A stretch of 64,000 bases of DNA. Origin: Ponticaulis koreensis DSM 19734 (GTDB taxonomy: Bacteria; Pseudomonadota; Alphaproteobacteria; Caulobacterales; Hyphomonadaceae). Of this stretch, positions 26,724 through 35,841 are shown in pieces (within the stretch, counting starts at the first letter, position 1; each line of letters opens with the position of its first letter). The position numbers and the translations under genes are program-made. The notes below the pieces were generated by a model. That model was not told where the DNA came from and did no database searches. It saw only the letters and a list, made by a program, of their open reading frames with translations. Location of the stretch: the NCBI RefSeq assembly GCF_000420665.1, contig NZ_ATVJ01000001.1, positions 1,993,588 through 2,057,587 of the forward strand, given 5' to 3'.

Positions 26724-28634
26724 CTACTCGTTTTCGGCTGGGGTCAGTGTAATGAGCGCATTGCCGGTATTCTGCCCGAAGCGTGCATAGCCAGAGCCTG
26801 TAACAATCATGCCGTGCGCCGCAGAAATGGCATGGCTATCAATCGAGCCGCCCTGAACCGGAAGGCCGTTGATTGAGGTGAGAGGGACAGTCGTGTCGAT
26901 CTCATTAAGAACGTCACCCGTCTCGATATCGAAGGCGAAAAGCTTTCCATCCAGCGTGCCTGCAATCACCGAGCTACCTACGATGAGCGGCGTCGCCGAA
27001 AAGCCGAACAGGCTCTCACAACGGACCAGCCGTTCGCCGCGGTCGTCATCGCAGTCGACCTCAGCGCTATACTCCCAGAGCGGTGTGCCATCGCTGACAT
27101 TGAATGCGAACACACCCGGACGAGGCGTTGGGGCGCCGGGGCGCACAGGGTCATTGATCGTCAGGATGACCGTCTCGCCATCGGTTGCAATGCCCCAGTG
27201 ATTACCGCCGAGCGCCGTGCCTTGACCGATGCGTTGCGCCCATTCGAGTGTGCCATCATCCGCGCGAAGTGCCCATAAATGACCGGACTTCTGGCCCGCC
27301 AGAACCAGATCAACGCTTTCGCCGTCGATCTCGGAGGTGACGATTACGGCGGCGCCGCCAAAGTCGAAATCGCGGCCGATATTATACTCATCCCAGTGCC
27401 AAGGGCAGTTGGGGCCGGAGGTTTCATCGGTGCCACGGCAGTGTGCGTTCCATGCGTCGCCCACCATGGCCTGAAACAGCCAGGCCGGTTCGCCGGTATC
27501 GAGGTCCAGCGCGATGATCGCATCAGAGGTATTGGTTGCTGGCAGAGATGTATTCTCACCCGTCGTGACCAGCACGCGATTGCGCGCAACATCTACTGTC
27601 GGCTGTGACCAGATCGGCGCACCCGAAGGGCCCTGCTGCGGCTGGCCCAGATTATTGAAGAGACCGTTCGGCGAGGATTCTTCCATGGTGTGGTATTCCC
27701 AGAGATGGGAACCGTCGTCCGCGTTCAGGACAACCAGAGCGCCATGGCCGGTGCAGCAGCTTTCGACATTGGGGAACACGCCGGACGCAGAGATCGGCAC
27801 GAGCACTTTATTTTCGTGCAGAATAACGCCGGGGCGAATATCGCCGCCATCACCGCGCAGGGGCTGGCCGTCTGCCTGCCAGATCAGCGCTCCCGTTTCG
27901 GCGTTTACAACATGGATCATGCGTTCATTCGCGACGAACAGGATCGCATTCTGCCCTGCGACCTCACCAAAGGTGAGGGGAGAACGCGTCTGTTCGCCGA
28001 AGCGATAGGTCCACCTTACGCAGCCCGTGTCCTGATCGAGCGCAGATAGATTGCCGCCGCCAGCATAGAATAGTGTGTCGCCAACATTGGCTGTAGCAAC
28101 GCTCATCTGAAAGCCGTCCGGCTCGCCAATCACCCAGTCGATCTCAAGATTTCGAATATCGTCCTGATCGAGGCCCGACGCCTCTTCGGAGATATAGCGC
28201 CAGCCCTCTGTATTCACGCCGAACGTTGTCCAGGTTTCAGGGCCTGTCAGATCCACGGTGCGATTGTCTGCAGCGCACATGAATGCGTCCGTCCATGCGG
28301 ACTGATCCTGTTCGGCGGCTTGTCCGGAGACAAGGTAATCAATCAAGTCGCTTGTCTCGTCCGCCGTGAGAGATGCGGCCATTGGGGCCATGAGGCCATT
28401 CTCGCCCAGCGCGGCTTCAATTTGCTGACGGGGTAAGTTGACCAGCTGGTCGAAGGGAATGGCGCGCTCGTCGGCCTCGTTTTCATGGCAGACCTGACAG
28501 AAGTTTTCATACACGACGCGCCCTGGAAGTGTGCCATCGGGTCCGTCATTGTCTGACTGTGCCGTAGCAGGAAACTCTGCCAGCACGAAAACCGCAGATG
28601 CCAGCAGGCTCTGCTTCAACAACGATTGCCTCAT
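26724..28634 (-). CDS. PQQ-binding dehydrogenase with N-terminal cytochrome c (PVADH-like)
   Basis: A secreted quinohaemoprotein of 636 residues. Sec signal ending near ATAQ (26). Then a cytochrome c domain with haem motif CQVCH at 46-50 and a likely Met ligand in GLMAPM, followed by a PQQ-type beta-propeller with repeating W-motifs (ALDQDTGCVRW, VVLNADDGSHLWEY, LDLDTGEPAWL). An adjacent Cys pair (ESCCTG) is typical of PQQ enzymes. The domain order matches polyvinyl-alcohol dehydrogenases; the substrate is probably an alcohol but cannot be named. No pqq genes are in the window. GGGAGGAC precedes the ATG. Confidence 0.85.
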   Translation of the reverse strand: MRQSLLKQSLLASAVFVLAEFPATAQSDNDGPDGTLPGRVVYENFCQVCHENEADERAIPFDQLVNLPRQQIEAALGENGLMAPMAASLTADETSDLIDYLVSGQAAEQDQSAWTDAFMCAADNRTVDLTGPETWTTFGVNTEGWRYISEEASGLDQDDIRNLEIDWVIGEPDGFQMSVATANVGDTLFYAGGGNLSALDQDTGCVRWTYRFGEQTRSPLTFGEVAGQNAILFVANERMIHVVNAETGALIWQADGQPLRGDGGDIRPGVILHENKVLVPISASGVFPNVESCCTGHGALVVLNADDGSHLWEYHTMEESSPNGLFNNLGQPQQGPSGAPIWSQPTVDVARNRVLVTTGENTSLPATNTSDAIIALDLDTGEPAWLFQAMVGDAWNAHCRGTDETSGPNCPWHWDEYNIGRDFDFGGAAVIVTSEIDGESVDLVLAGQKSGHLWALRADDGTLEWAQRIGQGTALGGNHWGIATDGETVILTINDPVRPGAPTPRPGVFAFNVSDGTPLWEYSAEVDCDDDRGERLVRCESLFGFSATPLIVGSSVIAGTLDGKLFAFDIETGDVLNEIDTTVPLTSINGLPVQGGSIDSHAISAAHGMIVTGSGYARFGQNTGNALITLTPAENE

Positions 28635-28824
28635 AATGTCCTCCCGATGGACGCGTTTATTCTTTCGCGTTTTGTAGCAGACTACATCGAACTGCCTAGA
28701 GGGAAAGGTCTGTCGTCACCATTTGCCAACATTACGCTGGAGACAGCGTCCTTTTGGTCGCACTTCCGTCAGCGCGATTAATAGTCATATATTTTATGCG
28801 GATAAGCTGACCGAAGGAAATAAG

Positions 28825-29202
28825 ATGCAGCTCAAACAGATTGTTCTAAGACTGGCGCGTAATCCGGGTTTTCCGGAAGGAGACCGTGACCAGGGGTATG
28901 TCATCGTGGCGCCGCTCAACAATGACGCGAAGCTGGATGTTGATGCCTGGCGCGATGTGAAAAAGCATTGCACGGTGAAACGCTTCCACCCTGATGATGC
29001 GCTGGCGGCGGACGGACTTCTCACCCATCGTGGCAGTCATTGGCATTTCCACTATGACGAAGAGGACGAAGGTCCGGACGAGCCGCTTTATAAGCTGGCC
29101 GACCACCAGATACTTCACGGCTCCTACGTCACCATCGCGCATGGTGATGACGCAGAGCCGCTGACCTATCAGGTGGATGACATTCGCAATGTCGAGGTCT
29201 AG
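28825..29202 (+). CDS. conserved hypothetical protein, 125 residues
   Basis: Cytosolic protein with no signal or membrane segment. It is acidic, with many histidines clustered near HRGSHWHFHYDEEDEG. AAGGAA lies upstream of the ATG 28825, which is preferred over earlier in-frame starts. Family not recognised with confidence; the N-terminus (QIVLRLARNPGFPEGDRDQGY) is regular and well folded in appearance. Confidence 0.7.
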   Translation: MQLKQIVLRLARNPGFPEGDRDQGYVIVAPLNNDAKLDVDAWRDVKKHCTVKRFHPDDALAADGLLTHRGSHWHFHYDEEDEGPDEPLYKLADHQILHGSYVTIAHGDDAEPLTYQVDDIRNVEV

Positions 29203-29216
29203 GCCGCAAACGAATT

Positions 29217-29238
29217 CAGCCGGGACGCATCCCGGCTG
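29217..29238. terminator. bidirectional hairpin terminator
   Basis: Perfect 9-bp stem CAGCCGGGA/TCCCGGCTG with a 4-nt loop between convergent genes, 14 nt after the upstream stop. Confidence 0.75.
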
Positions 29239-29247
29239 AGTTTCAAT

Positions 29248-29406
29248 TTAATAGTTGGCTGGCGGGTCGCTCGCCGGGAAGGATTCATCGCCTTCCTCGT
29301 CTACGATATCCCACGTTTTCTTCGGATCCTTGAGCTTGTCATCATCAGATGGCTCGATCTCGTGTTTGTCGTCCTTCTCGGACGTGTTGAGGCTCTGCTG
29401 TTCCAT
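29248..29406 (-). CDS. small acidic protein with SFPASDPP tail motif
   Basis: A 52-residue highly charged protein ending EGDESFPASDPPANY. The tail SFPASDPP recurs in many small proteobacterial proteins of unknown role. AGGAGG lies 5 nt before the ATG at 29406, a perfect ribosome site (a second ATG at 29409 is too close). No membrane helix. Confidence 0.65.
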   Translation of the reverse strand: MEQQSLNTSEKDDKHEIEPSDDDKLKDPKKTWDIVDEEGDESFPASDPPANY

Positions 29407-29626
29407 CATGTCCTCCTGAACAAATTGGAATGTTTGGTCTCTAATCAACGCATCACCCCCGTTCTCAGTTTCAAGAAATCCAAAAAAATTGTCCGTTTCC
29501 GGCAAAAAATACCGTACGTATTTGTCACAGTGTGCGCTTTCATGGCACATGCTCCATTCTATGCATTGCATTTCTCTCTTGAGGCGCTAATCCGAGTGCA
29601 AATCCATCCAGCTGAAACGTGTTTCT

Positions 29627-31780
29627 ATGCCCCAGCTTTTGCTCGAACTCTTTTGTGAAGAAATCCCGGCCCGTATGCAGGCGAAAGCCGAGTCCGATCT
29701 GGGGGAGGCGATCAAAAAAGAGCTGTCTGGTGCAGGGCTGGAATTCGGCTCTGTTGAGACGCTGGGTGGTCCGCGTCGGCTGACAGTGATCGTCAATGAT
29801 CTGGATGAGAAATCCGCTGACGTGCGTGAAGAACGTAAAGGCCCGAAAGTCGGCGCGCCGGAGAAAGCCGTAGAGGGCTTTATGCGTGGCGCAGGCCTCA
29901 CATCTATCGATCAGGCTGAGATCAAGTCCGACCCGAAAAAGGGTGATTTTTACGTCGCTGTGATCGAGACGCCGGGCCGTGAGGCGACCGACATTATCGC
30001 CGAGATCGTTCCGTCCGTCATTCGTGGCTTCCACTGGCCGAAATCCATGCGCTGGGGCACTGGCGATCTGCGCTGGGTGCGTCCGCTGCAGCGCATTGTC
30101 TGCGTGTTCGATGGTAACGTGGTTCCGTTTGAAGTGGACGGTCTCGCTTCAGGTAATGAAACCGAAGGTCACCGTGTGCATGGCCGCGGCCCATTCGCGG
30201 TAACAGACGCTGATAGCTATAAGGCTGCGCTTGAAGGCGAGGGGCATGTCATGCTCTCCCGCGAGGCGCGCCGTTCCAAAATTCACGCTGACGCGCAAAA
30301 GGTTTGCGCTGATGCCGGTCTCGAACTCGTTGAGGATATCGGTCTTCTGGAAGAGGTGACCGGCCTTGCTGAATGGCCTGTGGTTCTGCTCGGTGAGATG
30401 GACCCTGCTTTCCTCGATCTGCCTGAGGAAGTCATCCAACTTTCTATGCGCGTGCACCAGAAATACTTCGCGGTACGTGACCCGAAAACGGGCGGCCTCG
30501 CGCCGAATTTTGTCGTGGTGGCAAACATCTCTGCAAAGGATGGCGGCAAAAAGATTGCTGAGGGCAATTCCCGCGTTCTTTCAGCACGTCTGAATGATGG
30601 CCGTTTCTTCTGGGATAACGACCTTGCGACGCCGCTTGAAGAGATGGGCGAGAAGCTCAAAACCATCGATTTCAAGAAAGAGCTCGGCACGATTGCCGAC
30701 AAGGTGGAGCGCGTCGCTGACCTGGCCCGTGAGCTTGCGCCGAAGGTAGGCGCTGATCCGGCTCTGGCTGAACGTGCTGCGCGTCTCTCCAAATCTGACC
30801 TTGTGTCTGAGATGGTCTATGAATTCCCTGAGCTTCAGGGCGTGATGGGCCGGTACTATGCGCAAAAGCAGGGCGAGCCGAAGGTTGTCGCTGACGCGAT
30901 ACGGGACCACTATAAGCCGCAAGGGCCATCAGATGCTGTACCGTCTGAGCCCGTCTCGATTGCCGTGGCCTTGGCTGATAAGCTCGATACGCTGGTTGGC
31001 TTCTGGGCAATTGATGAAAAGCCAACCGGCTCTAAAGACCCGTTCGCGCTTCGCCGTGCGGCGCTCGGTGTTGTGCGGATCGTTTTGGAAAATAATGTTC
31101 GGCTGGGTATAAACTCTGCAATATTCGCTACGTTCGCTGGATGGGAACGGTCGACTGCTCCGGGAACTCAAGCCGTCCCAACCAAAGACAATTCCCCTCC
31201 TAAATTCTTTGGCGGGGGGCGAGCCGTTCGAATTATAGAGCACGATCAAGCTGTTCAAGCCGACCTCCTCTCCTTCTTCGCGGACCGTCTCAAACAATAT
31301 CTGCGCGATCAGGGCAAACGTCATGATCTGATCGACGCTGTATTCGCGCTTGGCGAAGATGACCTTGTAGCGATCACCAACCGTGTTGATGCGCTTCAGT
31401 CTTTCCTCAGCAGTGATGATGGCGCGAACTTGCTTGCCGGATTCAAGCGAGCCGCGAACATTTTGAAAGCAGAAGAGAAAAAAGACGGCACCAGCTATCA
31501 AGGAATAGTCGATCCGGAAAAACTCTACGAAAAACAGGAAAAAGACTTGTTCGCCGCGCTTCAGGATGGCGAAACTAAAGCCGGGGCTGCCCTTATGGCA
31601 GAAGACTTTGAAGCGGCAATGGGTGTTTTGAGTAGTTTACGTGGACCAATCGATGCATTTTTCGACCATGTCACAGTGAATGCAGAGGTTGTTGCAGTGC
31701 GGCAAAACAGGCTGTATCTGCTTTCACAAATCAGATCCGTGCTTGGCCAAGTAGCGGACTTCACAAAAATAGAAGGTTAG
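29627..31780 (+). CDS. glyS: glycyl-tRNA synthetase beta subunit
   Basis: tRNA-binding beta subunit of GlyRS, 717 residues. Starts with LLLELFCEEIPARMQAKAES, and carries EETGLEWPVVLLG-type and HD-like segments; the C-terminal anticodon-binding domain ends DFTKIEG. Residues about 492-545 form a longer and compositionally odd stretch (codons such as ATA and a GC-rich palindrome) compared with the flanks, possibly an in-frame insertion. ppdK starts 12 nt downstream, so the pair is an operon. Confidence 0.95.
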   Translation: MPQLLLELFCEEIPARMQAKAESDLGEAIKKELSGAGLEFGSVETLGGPRRLTVIVNDLDEKSADVREERKGPKVGAPEKAVEGFMRGAGLTSIDQAEIKSDPKKGDFYVAVIETPGREATDIIAEIVPSVIRGFHWPKSMRWGTGDLRWVRPLQRIVCVFDGNVVPFEVDGLASGNETEGHRVHGRGPFAVTDADSYKAALEGEGHVMLSREARRSKIHADAQKVCADAGLELVEDIGLLEEVTGLAEWPVVLLGEMDPAFLDLPEEVIQLSMRVHQKYFAVRDPKTGGLAPNFVVVANISAKDGGKKIAEGNSRVLSARLNDGRFFWDNDLATPLEEMGEKLKTIDFKKELGTIADKVERVADLARELAPKVGADPALAERAARLSKSDLVSEMVYEFPELQGVMGRYYAQKQGEPKVVADAIRDHYKPQGPSDAVPSEPVSIAVALADKLDTLVGFWAIDEKPTGSKDPFALRRAALGVVRIVLENNVRLGINSAIFATFAGWERSTAPGTQAVPTKDNSPPKFFGGGRAVRIIEHDQAVQADLLSFFADRLKQYLRDQGKRHDLIDAVFALGEDDLVAITNRVDALQSFLSSDDGANLLAGFKRAANILKAEEKKDGTSYQGIVDPEKLYEKQEKDLFAALQDGETKAGAALMAEDFEAAMGVLSSLRGPIDAFFDHVTVNAEVVAVRQNRLYLLSQIRSVLGQVADFTKIEG
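31194..31217. repeat. imperfect palindrome inside glyS
   Basis: CCCCTCC (31194-31200) and GGCGGGG (31211-31217) form a 7-bp imperfect inverted repeat with one mismatch, followed by further G. It lies in the divergent insertion-like part of glyS and resembles the palindromic elements found near 60.65 kb. It is translated in frame (SPPKFFGGGRA). Confidence 0.45.
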
Positions 31781-31792
31781 GGGACGAGTTTT

Positions 31793-34480
31793 ATGAGTAA
31801 GCTTGCAGAACAGGTTACAGACGTTCGTTGGGTCTACGCCTTCGGTGGCGGTGATTCAGACGGCGAAGCGAGCATGAAAAACCTGCTTGGTGGTAAAGGC
31901 GCCAACCTCGCTGAAATGGCGAAGCTCGGCCTGCCAGTGCCTCCTGGTTTCACAATCACCACAGAAGTCTGCACAGAGTACTACAAACTCGGCGAGAAAT
32001 ATCCGGACACGCTGGCAGGGCAGGTTGAAGCTGCACTGACCGATCTGGAAGAAAAAACCGGTAAGAAATTCGGTGAAGCGTCTAACCCGCTTCTCGTGTC
32101 TGTCCGCTCCGGTGCGCGTGCCTCTATGCCTGGCATGATGGACACCGTTTTGAACCTTGGCCTGAACGACAAGACGGCTGAAGGTCTGGCTGAACTGTCC
32201 GGCGACCGCCGTTTCGCATTCGACAGCTATCGCCGCTTCATCCAGATGTACTCTAACGTTGTTCTGGACCTCCCGCACCACGAGTTCGAGCACATTCTCG
32301 ACACGTATAAAGAGCAGAACGAATTCGACGTCGATACGCAGCTCTCTGCTGAAGACTGGATGGATGTCATCAAGCAGTACAAGGCTGCTGTGGCAAAACT
32401 CTCTGACAAGCCGTTCCCGGAAGATCCGATGGAGCAGCTCTGGGGCGCTGTCTCTGCTGTATTCGGTTCATGGATGAACGATCGCGCGATTCTGTATCGC
32501 AAGCTGAACGACATTCCGCAGGAATGGGGTACGGCGGTGAACGTTCAGTCCATGGTGTTCGGCAACATGGGCGATACGTCTGCGACTGGCGTTGCGTTCA
32601 CACGTGACCCGTCTACCGGCGAAAACATGTTCTATGGTGAGTTCCTCGTGAACGCGCAGGGCGAAGACGTTGTTGCGGGCATTCGTACACCAGCGCCGAT
32701 CTCCAAAGCACGCGCCGAGAAGATCAACTCCGATCTCGTCTCGCTCGAAGAAGAAATGCCAGCGGTTTACAATCAGCTGATCGAAGTCGCACAGACGCTC
32801 GAAAGCCATTACCGCGACATGCAGGACATCGAGTTCACGGTTGAGAACAACATTCTCTACATGCTGCAAACCCGTAACGGTAAGCGTACGGCTGGTGCGG
32901 CGCTGAAGATCGCTGTCGATATGGCTGCTGAAGGCCTCATCACCGAGAAGGAAGCCGTTCTGCGCCTTGAGCCAGCTCAGCTCGACCAGCTTCTTCACCC
33001 GACAATTTCTCCGAACGCGACACGCGATATGCTCGTTCAGGGCCTTCCGGCCTCTCCGGGCGCGGCGGTTGGTAAGGTTGTGTTCTCGTCTGACAAGGCG
33101 GCTGAAATGGCCGCTGACGGTCAGAAGGTTATTCTTGTTCGCCAGGAAACCAGCCCTGAAGACATTCACGGCATGCACGCGGCGCAGGCGATTGTTACGT
33201 CTCGCGGCGGTATGACATCTCACGCCGCTGTTGTTGCGCGTGGCATGGGCCGTCCATGTGTGTGTGGCGCAGGCGAAATGCAGATCAAAGAAGCCGAAGG
33301 CGTCTTCCGCGTATTCGGCCGTGAAGTGCGCGAAGGCGATGTCATCACGGTTGATGGTGCCGCCGGTCAGGTTCTGATGGGCGAAGTCGATATGATCGAG
33401 CCGGACCTTTCAGGTGACTTCGGTCAGCTGATGGAATGGGCAGACCGTGTTCGCACGCTGAAAGTCCGCACAAACGCTGAAACGCCTGAAGACGTCCGCA
33501 CAGCGAAATCATTCGGCGCAGAAGGCATTGGCCTCTGCCGTACTGAGCACATGTTCTTCGACGCCGAGCGTATTCCTGTCGTACGTGCGATGATCCTGGC
33601 GTCAGACACGGCTGGCCGTAAGGAAGCGCTTGCGAAGCTTCTCCCGTTCCAGCGTGAAGACTTTGTGGAAATTTTCTCTATCATGGAGGATCGTCCTTGC
33701 ACGATCCGACTGCTTGACCCGCCTTTGCACGAATTCCTCCCGCACACGGATGAAGACATTGCAGAAGTAGCCAAAGGTACCGGCCTCGATGCTGAAGACC
33801 TGAAAGCACGCGCAGAAGAGCTTTCTGAATCCAACCCGATGCTGGGTCACCGTGGTTGCCGTCTCGGCATCACATATCCTGAGATTTACGAGATGCAGGC
33901 GCGTGCGATCTTTGAAGCGGCCCTGCAGGTCGCGAAAGAGACCAGCTTCAAGCCGGTTCCTGAGATCATGATCCCGCTGGTTGCAACTAGGAAAGAGCTT
34001 TCAATCCTGAAAGACCGTGTTGATGCGATGGCGAAGGAAGTCTTCGCTGCGGCAGGAGCATCGGTTGATTACCTCGTTGGTACAATGATCGAGCTGCCAC
34101 GTGCAGCCCTCAAAGCCGGCGAGATCGCTGAAGACGCAGAGTTCTTCTCATTCGGCACGAATGACCTCACACAGACTGCGCTCGGCATCAGCCGTGACGA
34201 TGCTGGTCGCTTCCTCACAGCTTACGAAGACAAGGGCATCTATGAGAAAGACCCGTTCGTGACACTGGATCAGGAAGGCGTCGGCGAATTGGTCAAGATC
34301 GGTGTGGAGCGTGGCAAAGCGACACGTCCTGATATCAAGCTTGGTATCTGCGGCGAGCATGGCGGCGACCCTGCGTCTGTCATCTTCTGCCACAATGCTG
34401 GGCTGAATTATGTGTCCTGCTCACCTTACCGTGTGCCAATTGCGCGACTCGCAGCGGCTCACGCGGTCCTGAAATCGTAG
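31793..34480 (+). CDS. ppdK: pyruvate, phosphate dikinase
   Basis: Interconverts pyruvate + ATP + phosphate and PEP + AMP + pyrophosphate. 895 residues in the normal order: N-terminal ATP-grasp domain (GGKGANLAEMAKLGLPVPPG), the central swivelling domain with catalytic His477 in SRGGMTSHAAVVARGMG, and the C-terminal PEP-binding barrel ending in CGEHGGDPASVIF and CSPYRVPIARLAAAHA. It is coupled to glyS (12 nt). Strongly biased codons suggest high expression. A clear terminator follows. Confidence 0.97.
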   Translation: MSKLAEQVTDVRWVYAFGGGDSDGEASMKNLLGGKGANLAEMAKLGLPVPPGFTITTEVCTEYYKLGEKYPDTLAGQVEAALTDLEEKTGKKFGEASNPLLVSVRSGARASMPGMMDTVLNLGLNDKTAEGLAELSGDRRFAFDSYRRFIQMYSNVVLDLPHHEFEHILDTYKEQNEFDVDTQLSAEDWMDVIKQYKAAVAKLSDKPFPEDPMEQLWGAVSAVFGSWMNDRAILYRKLNDIPQEWGTAVNVQSMVFGNMGDTSATGVAFTRDPSTGENMFYGEFLVNAQGEDVVAGIRTPAPISKARAEKINSDLVSLEEEMPAVYNQLIEVAQTLESHYRDMQDIEFTVENNILYMLQTRNGKRTAGAALKIAVDMAAEGLITEKEAVLRLEPAQLDQLLHPTISPNATRDMLVQGLPASPGAAVGKVVFSSDKAAEMAADGQKVILVRQETSPEDIHGMHAAQAIVTSRGGMTSHAAVVARGMGRPCVCGAGEMQIKEAEGVFRVFGREVREGDVITVDGAAGQVLMGEVDMIEPDLSGDFGQLMEWADRVRTLKVRTNAETPEDVRTAKSFGAEGIGLCRTEHMFFDAERIPVVRAMILASDTAGRKEALAKLLPFQREDFVEIFSIMEDRPCTIRLLDPPLHEFLPHTDEDIAEVAKGTGLDAEDLKARAEELSESNPMLGHRGCRLGITYPEIYEMQARAIFEAALQVAKETSFKPVPEIMIPLVATRKELSILKDRVDAMAKEVFAAAGASVDYLVGTMIELPRAALKAGEIAEDAEFFSFGTNDLTQTALGISRDDAGRFLTAYEDKGIYEKDPFVTLDQEGVGELVKIGVERGKATRPDIKLGICGEHGGDPASVIFCHNAGLNYVSCSPYRVPIARLAAAHAVLKS

Positions 34481-34510
34481 ATTTCGGGTCGTTTCAGACT
34501 TCAAAAACAG

Positions 34511-34545
34511 CGGCGCACGGTAATTTTTTACAGTGCGCCGTTTTT
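34511..34545 (+). terminator. rho-independent terminator after ppdK
   Basis: Stem CGGCGCAC/GTGCGCCG (34511-34518 and 34533-34540), 14-nt loop, followed by five T. It lies 31 nt after the ppdK stop. Confidence 0.85.
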
Positions 34546-34984
34546 GCATCAGGTCCCTGGTGGGGATGCTGAGCTTGCACATGGCTTCGCTCGACGGGCG
34601 AAAATCATGCCGCCGTAGCCAACTGAATTCATGGAATTTTATGGGATTTTTTCGTCAAGTTATGACGAATGTATTGGCCTAGTATTCGCCAGCTGGTCTT
34701 GGCCGATACAGATGATAAACACGTGAACATTTCGTGATGTTAATGAGGTGCGACTCCTAATATCTTGCAAAAGCGAGGAAAATGGATATCTACACCTGAC
34801 TTTGGAGGCGACTGGCACCAGTTTTGTAATTGTCAGTCCACCCGTCTGAACAGAATAAAACATTAAGACGGGTTAAAGATTAGCTGGGGTTATAACTTAA
34901 ATGTTAACCTTATTTAAGACTTCTTCCCGTAAGGGATTACGTCAGCGGTCGCCTTGGGGCCGAGTGACGTCATGGTGGTCAACT
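34546..34984. other. long intergenic region with many TTAA boxes
   Basis: About 440 bp without a gene. Between 34863 and 34917 four TTAA boxes occur. Two pairs are separated by 6 nt (34863-34876 and 34904-34917), one nucleotide short of the CtrA consensus spacing of 7. I see no tRNA or complete ORF. It probably contains the promoter of the SleB-like gene. Confidence 0.4.
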
Positions 34985-35782
34985 ATGTCTGATCGAGAGC
35001 AACGCTCTACGCTTGCGCGCGGAATCGCTATTTCCGCTTGCGCAGTGACGGCTGCGATTGCGCTCCCGACTCTGGCTGGCCGCGTTGAGACCGAAACACA
35101 ACGTGCAGAATTCCGTGAGGATGCACGCTATCTTGCTTCACGTATCGAAACACGTGCGCCTGTTGAGGCCGATTCCGATTCTGCTGTCCTCGACACCGAA
35201 TGGATTCGCACCGTTGAGTATGCGCTCAATCGTGCACCTGGTGCCGCAACAGACCGCTACAGCCAGCGCTATCGCGATATGGCTGCTCTCGAGACGTATG
35301 CGTCTTTCGACCCGTCTCACCTCGAGATGGCGGAACAGACACAACAAGAGCATGAGTGCCTGTCCACTGCGATCTACTACGAAGCACGCTCTGAACCGAT
35401 CCTTGGTCAGATCGCCGTAGCAGAAGTTATCGTGAACCGTGTTCGCGATCACCGCTATCCTAACTCCGTATGTGAGGTTGTGTTCCAAGGTTCTGAGCGC
35501 AGCACGGGCTGTCAGTTCAGCTTCACGTGTGATGGAGCAATGGATCGTCACCCTGCACGTGGTCGTCTGTGGCGCCGTGCGCAGGATGTGGCATCTCACG
35601 TCATGATGGAGCTCAACCAGCCTCTGACAGGTTCTGCGACCCACTATCACACAGACTATGTTGATCCGGTCTGGAACCGTCACCTGGTTCACACCAAAAC
35701 GATCGGCACACACATTTTCTACCGTTTCCCACGCGGTCGTGAATGGGCAGAGGTTCGTGAGCGCAATGAGCGTTCTACCTGA
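34985..35782 (+). CDS. SleB-like cell wall hydrolase
   Basis: Predicted peptidoglycan hydrolase of the Hydrolase_2/SleB family, 265 residues. An N-terminal segment with a hydrophobic helix (IAISACAVTAAIALPTLAG) could be a signal anchor. The catalytic domain spans about 120-235 with CLSTAIYYEARSEP, GQIAVAEVIVNRV, VVFQG and CQFSFTCDG, all typical. ATG 34985 is preferred to 34901, since the latter has no ribosome site and adds a basic tail not needed by the family. Stands alone under the TTAA-rich upstream region. Possibly used in cell separation. Confidence 0.82.
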   Translation: MSDREQRSTLARGIAISACAVTAAIALPTLAGRVETETQRAEFREDARYLASRIETRAPVEADSDSAVLDTEWIRTVEYALNRAPGAATDRYSQRYRDMAALETYASFDPSHLEMAEQTQQEHECLSTAIYYEARSEPILGQIAVAEVIVNRVRDHRYPNSVCEVVFQGSERSTGCQFSFTCDGAMDRHPARGRLWRRAQDVASHVMMELNQPLTGSATHYHTDYVDPVWNRHLVHTKTIGTHIFYRFPRGREWAEVRERNERST

Positions 35783-35810
35783 TCACCTGATCTGAAAATA
35801 AAATCTTCTG

Positions 35811-35841
35811 AAAGCTGACCCGGCCTGCCGCGGTCAGCTTT
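35811..35841. terminator. bidirectional terminator between SleB-like and SDR genes
   Basis: Perfect 10-bp stem AAAGCTGACC/GGTCAGCTTT with an 11-nt loop, 28 nt after the SleB stop and overlapping the SDR stop. A T-rich tail follows on the plus strand. Confidence 0.8.

Noticed and set aside
32468-33223. 251-codon minus-strand ORF antisense to ppdK
   Set aside because: Shadow of ppdK codon bias; no ribosome site or motif.
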